Shown one piece after another: positions 8,301 to 20,300 of a DNA stretch of 20,325 nt. A program made the translations under genes and the position numbers. The notes under the pieces are model-generated. The model was not told where the DNA came from and ran no database searches. It saw nothing but the letters and a program-made list of their open reading frames with translations. The stretch covers positions 1 to 20,325 of the forward strand of contig LT636038.1 of the NCBI GenBank assembly GCA_900128565.1, read 5' to 3'. The stretch comes from Stramenopiles sp. TOSAG23-6 (taxonomy: Eukaryota; Sar). Position 1 is the stretch's first letter, and every line of letters starts with the position of its first letter.

Positions 8301-11300
8301 AAGACCTCCGGAGGATTGCCCGCCTGGGCAAAATGTGCACCGCATACCATCGCTGGTGCGAACATAGTTCTTATCACATAATCCACATATAGGACCCTTG
8401 TAACCTTTTGTACAATTAGACCAATTCGTGTGTTCTTCGGTAATAACCCCATTACCGTCATCATGTAGCTCACTTGGACACATTCCAATATATGCCCAAT
8501 AGTTTCCAGCATTTTCACAGCTTTCCTTGTCGGTGACATCAGCAATGACTTCTTCACAAGTAGTTATTGCATCTAGAGATGCTCCTATCTCAGGTCTACA
8601 AGTTTGACACTCAAACTCATCCAATAAACAAGGCAAAGGATCTAAATCTTGAGGATTATCAATAAAAAAATCGCGATCTTGCCAGAAGCCAGCTTTTATA
8701 CTTAATTTTGCAGAGTCCAGGTTTGTATTGTAAGCCAGGCCGTCTGTCATACATACCATCTGTAATTATAAAATATCAAAGTAAAAACTATGTTAGATAA
8801 CTAAATGGGGTAATTTTAAAATATAATAGTGAAAGTAATGAAAAGCTATCAAATCAATATAATATCTACTACGTACACTATCAGCACATCTTGTACAAGA
8901 AATTGCATCAGAGTCATGATTAGATAATGTATCAAGCTTAATACGTGTCGGGATACTGATGTTGTAGTGTGTGGCAAAATAAGCAGCATTTTTTTTGAAT
9001 TGATTTTTCTCTATTAATTTTTTGGAATCCTCTATCATTTGTTCCAAATCTGCAAGATGGCCAAAATAACCTCGTGGACACTGACAACGCTTTCTGTCTA
9101 AATCACCCTCTGCTTCTATTCCGGGACAATCGCCCTCATATTTTGTTCCTTCTGGGCAAAATTTTTTCTCAGCACATTCCATCTTCACTGAAGAAGTTTG
9201 GCAAAAATAGCCCTCGGGGCACAGCCCAGTTTCAGTCGATCCAGCTTCACAGTACCCTCCTTTAACCGAATCACCACACATTTTTATTGTAGATGATTGA
9301 GTGCAGAAACTTCCTGCAGGACACAAAGTTGGAATTATCGTTCCCAGAGGACAATAAAACTGTCTGCCATTATGAATGCCACCCTTAGCAGGACCAGCTC
9401 GTACGGCATCTGAAAGATCATACTCATAATCAGACCAAACACCTTTCATACCATTTTGGTTATTCTCGCATAACGCTTTTGTGTCCCGCTTTTCATACCA
9501 AATGCCATCAGGCTCACAATTAGCTGCAGTTTTCTCTGTGAGTACTCTATCCTCCAACATAAGATTTTTACTTATACATGTATCTGTGCTCACATTGATA
9601 TTTCCAATCATACAACCCGCATAGGGGTAATCACAAGAAAATTTAAACTTGCCCTCTTCACAGTAAAACCCGACTGGACATTCTATAGGAAGCATCGTTT
9701 TCTCTGGACAAAACCAACCCGTATCAGCATCGCGAAGGAAAACATCAATAGCAAGGGGGTTGTATACACAAGATTTTTTTACAGAGGAAGTTGTGCAATA
9801 AAACCCAAGAGGGCATGGACTTCTTGCAAAACTACCTCTGGCACAAAATTCAGCATTTCCTTCATCTGATGTACATAAAGTCTGAACTTTTGAATCGGGG
9901 CAAAATGATCCTAACGCACACTGGTTTCCTCTATCAGAGCCTTCTGGGCAGTAATAAGCTGTGGTACCATCGGTATTAAGTGGACTAGTTGGATCGGCAG
10001 GATTATCAAGAGTACTATCATCACAAGAGTATTTGTATCTACCTTCCTCGCAATAATACCCTTCGGGACATAGTACTGGACCCTTACTGTTTCCAGGACA
10101 ATACCAAGCTTTTGTATCTTCTGCATTATTTTGCAATACATTGTCAGGATGCTCAGGATCATACACACAACTCTTCTTGATATTAGAAGTCGGACAGTAA
10201 TAACCTGGTGGGCACTGCGTAGGTGCAGATGAACCTTCTTCGCAGTATGTGCCATCATCAGGACATTTCACTTCTGTTTTCGATGTCTCGCATTTATACC
10301 CAGCTCTACATTTTGAGGGTGCCATCGATCCAGCAGCACAATAAAACGCAATATTTTGGACAATGATTGAGTTAGGATCTTTAACTGGGTCATTTGCAGA
10401 GTTATCACATGAATACTTGAATTTTCCTGAACTACAATAAAATCCTACTTCACATTGTATCGGAGTGGTATTTCTACCTGGACAATACCAAGCTATAGTG
10501 TCATTTTGAAGTAATATATCCGGCTCATTCTCATTCCACTCACAACTCATTTTTGAAGCTGGAGAAGGACAGTAATATCCTTGGGGGCAATCTTGTGCAG
10601 ATGATGAGCCAAGAGGGCAGTGGTCTCCATTGCTACAAGCGATTTCTTCTCGCGAATTTGGGCATCTATACCCAGGTTTGCATCTCTCTGATCCATGACT
10701 ACCTGTAGGACAATAAAACGAGTCATACACCTGCCAAGAACCTGAGAATAACTTTATATTGGGTGGCGTACTGCATAAGCCCGCATCTATTAGATCAACA
10801 GAATCAATTGCTCCCTTGTTATCGACTGTATAATCTGCGAGAGGAAGTTTAGAACATTCTCCGCCTGAAAATTCTATCTGCCCAGGTATATATCCTGTGC
10901 CTTTTGAAGGAAGAGTGACTTCAACCCCTATTGGATTCAGCTTAAATACAAGCTTCGCATTATTTCCACTGTTATCATCAGCTATACTTGCCGATGGGGG
11001 TACGGTACACTTCACTGTTCCTGGATTGTCTAAGACAATGGGTGAAATGATTGCGCCTTCAGCTGTAACTGTCAATGATGCGACTGGATATACTGTGCAT
11101 GTCCCCCCAGTAAACACAACCGGTGCAACAGTATAACCAGTACCACATGTTTTTTGGAAAAATATTTAAAAAAATAATCGTTAGGTACAAAATTTCGTAC
11201 GAAAAAAAAATCGAATTTGAAAAAGAATAAAACATACAATCTGTACACGAAAGTTCACCTGATGTTGGTTTTAGCGAAATTTGAAGCACTGCGGTTGACC

Positions 11301-14300
11301 CTGTAGTGCCTTCACATAATTTCTGTGTATTCCGAGCAGGAAACCACGTTCCACTATCACCATTTATTTCGGTAGCACAATCCTGGCTTGTACGACCAAG
11401 AATTCCTGTTGTTGACCAATCGCCACCAATAGCCGTACATTTAGACTTTGTGTTTGCCTCGTTGCTTACTGAACCTTGAGCAGTTGTACATGTACCTTTG
11501 ACACAAATAGGATGCTTAATATTAGCGCCACCTGAAATGGCGCAACGTCCAAGTGGCTCCGATGAGACACCAAACTCGGTCCATACACCAGCTTCTGCTA
11601 CACCACCTGGATTTTCACAATTTTCTTTCGTTGTACGAGCCTCATACCAAACACCAGCTGGATTTCCAGATTTACATGAATTTTCATCCGCTCGATTAGT
11701 CAAAACACCAAAAGGAGACTGTTGTTGGATACATGTATTCTTTATAATGTTTACTTTACTTGCAATGCTCGAAGAATTAGGATCTGTTTGTAATATACAA
11801 GCCGATGAAAAGGGATAATCACATGGAAATTGTTGATATCCCCCTTCACAGTAAAAGCCAGCAGGGCATCGAGTTGGAGTTTTTAATCCTGGTGGGCAAA
11901 GCCAACTGGTCTCATTATTTATCAACCGATCATCAGGATTGACTGCACTAAATACACAGGATGATTTGCTTGATGCATCAAAGCAGTAATATGCCTCGGG
12001 GCATAGTGACGCAGAGAAGGTTCCTGGTGGACAATACTGTGCGGCACCTTCTACGCTTGTACACATAATAGATTCCCGAGAATTAGGACAAAAATTTCCA
12101 GCACTGCAAACGGTATATGTTTTACTACTTCCTGGGCAATAATATGACGTTGGGTTTTCCCATGTCCCTGCTTGTTGTATTGTCACCGATAGAACTGCAG
12201 TTGTACCAGTTGTAGTTGCTTTTGGGTTGGCTGTAGGTGGCGATGAACAGTTTTGCTCCGCCGTATCTATGGTAACATTAATGATGGACCCATCTGCGCG
12301 AACTGTGTAATTCGCAGTGGGAAATTCTGCACAACTGCCCTGAAATTCAATCAATCCATCAGTGTACCCCGAACCGCTATTCACTACCCCGACTGATATG
12401 GTCGTGATACATTCATCCCTAGTCGTCCGTGGTTTGTACCAAGTAGTCGTCGCATCTGATACACAATTTGTTGCAGTAACTGGAACCGCAGAACCGGTGT
12501 CAGTTTTCACACACACACCATTGGTGACATTTATTCCATTTACAACACATGTACCAAGTGGTTCAGTCATGTCTTTAGTTCTTTTCCATGTATTAGCACA
12601 AGTTGCCTTTTCTTCGGTTCCTGCATACCACTTTCCAATCTCGCCGTTTTTATTTGTTTCACAGTCTGTCTTATTGAAGCGGCCTAACAGAACATCGTCC
12701 GTAGACGCCCATGTACAGCTGTTGCTTGTACAACCAGATTCGGTGTTTTGTAAACTACACCCAGATGCTCCAACACATGAATGTTTGACACATGTATCTT
12801 TCACAACATTGATGGTCCCCAGCAAACACGAGCTTGAAAATGGGTAATCGCATGGGAAACTATGAACGCCCTCTTCACAATAAAAACCAGATTTACACCG
12901 AGTTGGAGTACTAGTGCCCTCAGGACATAACCAACTTATATCTCCATTGATAAGTGCAGCCACTGGATTTTGCTCATCATAGACACAAGATACTGGTAAC
13001 TCTCCATTGACACAAAAATGTTTTTCTGGGCAAGTTGTTACAATATACCCTTCACTGCAATATGACCCATCAGGACATATAGTTGGTGATTTACTTTTAG
13101 GAGGGCATTTCCATGTTTTTTCGGCGCTTTCTAATTGTGCATCTGGAGCAGCATCGTTCCATATACAAGATCGTTGTACAGATGAATCTGGACAGTAGTT
13201 TCCCTGCTCGCAGTCTTTCACGTCAAAAGAACCAACTGGACAAAAGGACCCATCATTTTGGCATTGAACCTGTTGGCGACTATTTGGACAACTATTTGTA
13301 GAAGCACATGTTATTGGAGACCCACTTCCTTTAGGACAATACCAAGCAGTGTATTCCCATATACCACCGCTTGTATCACAGTCAGATTTTGTTTTCGGTT
13401 CAGTCACAACACCAGACTTGTAGCACTTTCCTTTAGGATATTCCGAATCCGGTGTCTCTAATTCGGTCCATTGACCGGCAGCCTTCAACCCGGGCGCACA
13501 ACAAATTGCACCATCAGCGAAATCTTCTGCTACACATGAGTCTTTCCCACATGTTGTACCCTTTGGGGATTTTCTAAGTGCATCTGAACATGTCCATGTC
13601 TCAATTGACTCACAAAGTTGACCATTCTTTTGACAACAATTTCCAGCTATAGTGAAATCAGCGGCAACACAAGGATTTCCAGCACAAATTGGAAACCCTG
13701 TCGAAACTATCTCAAGATCAGCAGCATCACAAGATCCAATACCCAAAGAAATTCCAGCCGCACAAGTTTGCGGGGGTGGATTTCTACAACATTTTTTACT
13801 TGCATCACCAAAGTCGATATTTGCTGAGCATTCCGAACCTGAGCATCGGGTACCAACAAGTGCACTGACCGCAGGGCTTAAACATGAGACAGTAACGCTG
13901 TTTTGCAACTGCTCCAATACAAAACTTTCACAAGTTTGATGAGTGCTCGGAGCCTCACAACAAGTTGTATTAGCATCACCAAAATCGGTTGTCTTGCAAT
14001 AACCATTACAGTATGTACCTGCAGGAGCAATTGAAGCACCACTTGAGCATGATATAGTTATTGAAGGGGTAAGAGATGCTTGAGCAGTAACATAGTCACT
14101 ACAAAGTTGACCCCTGGCTTCGCAAGCTGCTTGAGTTGATCGCCCTTTAATCCACACACCCTTTGGTGTAGCACTCTCGCACGCAGATTGTGTGGTATGG
14201 GCTAATATAGTTCCTATATCATTCCACGTGCACCCGTCTGCAGCTTTACATGAGTTGGAGTTACCTGAAAGCATAGCACACTCATCAGAGCCACTACACC

Positions 14301-17300
14301 CAATATCTGCAATACAACTACCTTTTACAACATTGACTCCGTCAATATCACAAGCATTTGCATAAGGAAAGTCGCATCCATATTTGAGTCTCCCAGATTT
14401 GCAATAAAATCCAGCAGGACACTGAGTTGGTAACGAACTTTCCACGGGGCATAACCATGCTGTGTTTTCGTCGATGAGACGATTATCTGGATTATTATTA
14501 TTATACACACATGAAGAAAATTGGGTTGCTTTTGCAGGACAGTAGTTTCCTGCAGGACATGAAGTACATGAAAAACGTGCTTTTTGTGAGTTATACCTAC
14601 CAGCTGGACAGTCAACACACTCATCTGTTCCTCTACACATATCCATCCATGTACATGAATATGCCGAAGTTCTACACTCAGTTGGGGATGTAATGTTGGC
14701 ACATATTGATCCACCAATACATTTGGCAGAACTTGAAGTGAGCCACGAACACTCAGAATTGTTCGCTGCACACTCAGTTTTATCAAAACCAGCACAATCT
14801 GTGGTTGGATTAATCGCTTCCCAGGTACCAGTACACATAGCTTCCGTAACACTTGTAGCAGAATTGCTACAATCCCCTAAAGGTTCGCAACCATGCCATG
14901 TGCATCCTGCTTGGGCATCACAAGCTGTCTCTGCAAGTTTATAACATGAATTATTTTGATACGTCCCAGGAGGACAAATGGTGACAGAATCAGAATCGCT
15001 ATCCCCACTACCGCCTCTACTATTAGTTGCAGAAACTTTAACTTCATAATTTGTTGGGTTTGTTATTGCGGCATTAGGATATGAATAAGTATAACTATGT
15101 ATTTCATTAAGTCCTGCCTTCCATTCACACCGTCGGACACCTGTATATGTACATCGATAATTTCCACCGCCACATGTTTCAGACGTCTGCGTTTCACAAT
15201 TTGCAAGATCTGTTGCAAGACACTCGTTATCAGTATCATTCCAAGTACATACAATGCTATCACTAGCTGAATGGCAATATTGTTTTGTGAGTAGTTTCTT
15301 ACATTCATTTGCATCTGTCGCGTGACATGCAGAGGTTCCACAAGAGTCCTCTCCATGTACTGCACACGATTGTGTTTTGACCTCATTACATCGGGTGGTT
15401 TCCTCGCCGGTTGATGGTGTCCATGTACATGTCCCACTTGTTTGTTCCTTCGCGGTACAGGTGCCATCATCATTCCATTTACACTGCGCACCATTATTAG
15501 TAAAAGCTAAGCACTCGGATGAACTTTGTAGAAGGCTACAATTTTCTTTGTCTATTGGCGAACACGTATCTTCACATACTCTAAAAGCATCGGAGGTTTT
15601 AGTGGTTTGTACAACAGCTCCATTTACACTGATTTTTACTTCAGAAATAGAGGATCCATTTGTACTAGAACAACGCCATGATATTCTTAAACTAGAACTT
15701 TGCGAATTTATAAATACGCGTACTTCTCGAGGAATTTCAGGTGGACCAGCAGAGACGTTAATTTCTCTTATCTTAGAAAATGTAGACCAACCAACATAAT
15801 TTAGAAGACGCATTCGAGCGTGAAGTTGCACATTCTTTGGAATATCTTGAATAATTGCCAAGTCTGAAATCCCAGTTATCCATGATGCTCCTGTAGTTGG
15901 GTGAGCTGACATAAATTTTGTTGTTGGGACAGCCTCACCCCCCCATAGAATTTGAAATTCATGATTTATAGGATCGCGCGATACATCATGTGCCTTTCCA
16001 ATCTTTGTATACAATTCAGTGGAAGCAGGTACAGCAATACTCGGAGTAAAAGTACTAAAAAAAGTATTACTATCCACTTCAGTGATAGTACCGTCAGAAG
16101 GAACTGAACCAATTAAAGTATACGTGTTACCTTGTTTTTTGTAAATTTTTGTATTACGACCTAAAATTGGGATTAGTGAGAAAGTAGATGTTATCTGGAT
16201 CTGATTAGTAGAAACAACAACGGCACTGGCTGTAGAACCAATCTTAAAGTAAACATTGCTTACCGAAAAATCGCTTCCGTAACTTGGTGGAGATTTTAAT
16301 ACAGCCAGATTTTCGGCTTGAGCCAAAACGTTAATATCCTGAGATCCCGACGCAGCAGGGTTATTACTCCAATACGGTGGTGATCGACTTGACGTATTTT
16401 GAGAATAGAAAGATCGTGTGGAGCATAAGCCCGTCGCATCTGAATATGAGCAAGAATCTCCAAGTGTTTCACAAGCAGCTTTTATTTCATTGCTACTTAA
16501 GAAATTGGAATTTTCACAAGTACTCATACATGTACCATCAGTAACTATAGATGGTTTCGTCAAATTAGGCATCCATCGACTTGCATCAGCATTCATTATT
16601 GTTCCCCCCACAGATTGACAAATTGAATCGGGTATGTTTACATATCTGTACTTCAGATTACAGTGTTTTGATTTGCATTCCTCTTCAGTTGTCGAGTAAT
16701 CGTGTTGTAAGCAATGATTCTCTTTTTTAACGTCATCACTCACCCCAAATGAAGATCCGGCACCCAACTGTATCTGAATTGCATTATATATTGACGTGGA
16801 ATAAATAGTAGATTTTTTGCTATTTTGTACTAAGACATCCCCAACAGAAAATAATTCTTTATCCATGCCATACACTACCTTCAAATCGCTTCTCCAGGTA
16901 CAATTATTATTGCCATTATTGCAAGATGTCTCAGATGTTTCTTTTGAGCAAGGATCATGAAGTTTTTCCCACATTTTAGATATTGTATAATTGGATCCAG
17001 TAGGGACTGTATTTAGTTCTGTCGCTAATGTCGCTTGGAGAGTAACATCTCCTGTTGCGGATACATTTTTTTTGAATTGGCTTATAATCGAAGTGTCTGT
17101 CGTTCCTGTAATACTAATTTTATCCCCAATATAAAATCCATCAACCTGCATCGTTTCCGTCCAAATATGTGTTCCACCGCATTGTGCCTTTTCATCCACC
17201 GCAACATGATTTCCGGAAGAATCTTTGCATTCACCAAATGCTAGATTTAATATTGTCTTAGAACTACCTGGCTGTATTTTCCCTCCAGGATATGCCCCCT

Positions 17301-20300
17301 TTACATTATTTATTTCCTTGGACATGTTCAATCGAATGTGATACTTTCTTCCTGGAAGGATATTGTAATCCTTTTTTTGACTTTTCACCAACTCATTTTT
17401 TTGCTGCGTTAAAAGTAGTATCCTTTGCAACATTGATTGCTTCATACACAAATTCTTGATTAGCTGCATCAGTCGGTAGTGCAACAAGAGAGTAGGTAAC
17501 TACTGCATAATCATCTGAGTGAGGAAAATCATTTATGTGATTAACTGTCGAAGGTTTTTGTTGGTTTGCGCCATTGCTTACCATGTTCGAAGTGTCAAAT
17601 TTTTCCTTCGAAGTGGGATTTACGTATACTGTGTTGCCGGATTTGTAAAACACAACACCAGTTGCACCACTTCCAGTCTGAGATAAAATATCATGATTTT
17701 TAAATTGAATGGATGTGAATTCCAATACTACAATTCCCCAAGCATCAATTGTGACATCGGAATGGAATGGTATTTTGCCCATCCCATGTGATACTATCGT
17801 CCAAGTACCTCGTCCGTTGGCAACTTCACATGACTCTACGTCTGGCCTAGCATAACTCCATGTTCCTTTGAGAACGTAATCTTGATTCTCACATTCATCC
17901 TTTGAATATCTGTCTGAGATTGTGTCGTGTCGATTATACCATGTTCCATCTTCTGCGTCACATGCTGTTTTATTTCCCACTGTCACAACCGATGTTCCAC
18001 CTGAAGACACACATGTATCAGCTGAAACAATGCAAATATCTCTAATTGCATTATATGGTGAGCCACCATCTGCTGCAGTGACAGTGCACTCATAATGAGC
18101 CCCACATCGGGTATCTTGAATGGGCGAGGATGTCTGGCAGTTATTTCCACTAAATCCCAATGCACATGAACACTTTGAACAAACATTATTATTAATATTT
18201 CCTGTACAAAGACCATTTCCACAGCAAAGTCTATTTGCCGGACATATTTGAGTTTCACAATTATTATCTTTAGAATAATCTTCCACGCCATCTCCATCAA
18301 TGTCCAAACAATCACAACCTTTAGGCTCTCCAAGTGTAATAGAAGAACCAATGTTCATGACCGGAATGCATATTTTAGGACTCGTGTGGCATTTCAATCC
18401 AACAGCACAATCTGTATGACCATTTGGGCATGCACTACCTAGAGTTTTTTTGCATGTTTTAGACTCGTCGCATTCTAACCCGTTTGCACATGTATATCCA
18501 TCTAATGAGCAATCAAACCCAAGCTGGCCAACACATGAATGATAATCATTAGAAAGTGTGTAACCATTTATACAAGTGCAAGTATATCCCTTCTGGGATT
18601 CTTCTGTGCATGAACCAGCACAATTTAAATGACGGTATCGTCTATCAGTATTGTATGAACATATACCTTGTCCAGCAATTTCTAATTGTTCTAATGTAAT
18701 ACCTGGGGGGCAAGACAAGCATTTAGATGACGAGCCGTCATTATCAGTACATGTCAAACAGCTTGCATGGCATTGTTTTGGTGCAGCATGTTCTGTACAC
18801 TCATTCACAGCTGTAGTAGCCGGATATGTCCTTGACGTTTTTTGGAAGGTTATTGTCCCGCTACTTTGATAGTATCCTGTATAAGCTTCACACCATGGCT
18901 TTTGATACACCGTACTATCAGCACGGTCTTTCATATTTGCTCCTAATTTTCGATATCTGCACTTTCCACCTCTCACGTCAAAGGCAACACACTGGTTCAC
19001 TGAGTTACAATGATCGATACATGAAGTTACGTCTGATGAATTTATGGTGTGTGTGGTCAAAAGCAGACTAGTGTAACTTTTATTATCTAATTTCGTATAA
19101 TTTGTTTCTCCAAATGAGCCAGTATGTACAATCCCATTATTACACTCGAGAGGGACACACTTATATCCATGTGGACTAGATGCAGTAGGAGTAAAATCGT
19201 TTGGCATATGTGTCCCGGATGGGCAATTCGTGCACGCCTGAGACCCAGGAGCCGACCATGAGTGATCTGGACAATTATGACACGTCCTATCATCTGAAGA
19301 CCATTTAGTCTTTGTGGGACACAAAGGACATGCCGCAGAATGTCCAACTAGGGAATATTTTCCTTCTCCACATTGAGTGCATGCTGTTGTAGGGTCGTGG
19401 TCTGAGTCAGTGTAACCAGCTGAGCATTGTGTACATTGTGTAGCACCTAATGGTAAATCTACATAACTCCCTTTGGGGCAGTCTTGGCAGCTAGTAGCTA
19501 ATGTCACTGGGTTATATTTTCCTTTTGCACACTCAGAACAAGCATTGGATCCTGATTGACCTGGTTTAGATGCAATCTTCCCTGCTGTACAAAGGGTACA
19601 TGGCGTCCTTGATGAATTTTCCATGTTAGTAGAGTCATCGTCTGCGTATCCTATTGGACATGGATTGCATGATAATGCAGAGCTTTCTGTTTCGGGCATT
19701 GGGAGTGTAAAAAAAAGATGACTGGTGTTGTCATCCTCCATTGTTGAAAACTTTTCTTCAAGAGTTACCTCGCGGATTTCTTCGTTGTATGCAGTGATTT
19801 TCCGAGTTTCGCCCGAAGAAGTTTGTCTCAATAATGTGTTTACAAGCGAACCACCTACAGTTGGAGAACTTGGAAGTATAAAACGGCGTTTGGTTACTTT
19901 GGTTAACTTTTGAGTTGTACCAGTAGGAAGACGGCCAGTCTCATGACCATGAGGACATGTTATACACTCTGTCTGTGGGTTGCTATCATGATCGTATGTA
20001 CCAAGTTCACATGGAGTACACATCGTTTTGCTTGCATTTAGGTAACTACCAGCGGGACAAACTTTGCAACCAATCGTATCAACCCAATTTTTATTATTAC
20101 CACAAGTTAGACGAGCTGCATTTCGTTTTAGGGATATATTAGTTAAAGAAACTTTCCCAACATCAACAATATGATATGGCGTTGTTTCTTTAGTGTGAAA
20201 TTTATTACTATTCCACTCAGCAGAATTTTGTTTCGTCACGGTTGGGCTTTTACCTAGATATATAAGTTTCATTTGCGAGAAATGTGCTCCATGGTGAAAC

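Larger units (their letters stand above)
9573..14520 (-). repeat. Seven degenerate ~60-80-residue Cys-rich modules (SCVYN...WLCP...GFYC...CDYPF)
   Basis: Each module has SC(V/I/E)(Y/W/F)(N/D), an acidic/Asn stretch, (A/S)W(L/Y/F)CP, a Thr/Ser-Pro loop, CPxGFYCxxG and a (Y/F)xCD(Y/F)P(F/Y) end. Several add a NV(V)KxTCI tail. Approximate locations in protein order are 14520-14310, 13175-12985, 12990-12795, 11965-11725, 10551-10380, 10180-9945 and 9780-9573. They embed the ephrin-receptor-like CPxGxYC unit in a larger private repeat, and divergence between copies indicates old internal duplication. Confidence 0.7.
12697..16908 (-). repeat. Dispersed C-x-W mini-modules
   Basis: Short units with a CTW, CSW, CKW or CEW core flanked by further Cys recur about ten times. 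Examples are NCTWRS (about 16900), CKWNDDGTC (15465), CTWTP (15425), CTWND (15243), CEWKAG (15120), CTWHGC (14897), CSWLTSS (14747), CTWMDMC (14648), CTWNDIG (14223) and CTWASTDD (12705). A related C...G-x-W...R-x-T...C unit also occurs near 17820-17970, 14110-14190, 12590-12680, 11560-11700, 11290-11420 and 9430-9540. I do not recognise a named domain. Confidence 0.55.

Noticed and set aside
9573-14520. CRISPR-like or satellite array suggested by recurring motifs
   Set aside because: The repeats are conserved at the protein level (Cys spacing) but strongly diverged in nucleotides, with no constant repeat or spacer length.
17393-17402. Ciliate-type programmed +1 frameshifting as the main explanation of the A7-TGA site
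   Set aside because: Only one site is seen, stop codons behave normally elsewhere in the window, and homopolymer indels are common. It is kept only as an alternative.
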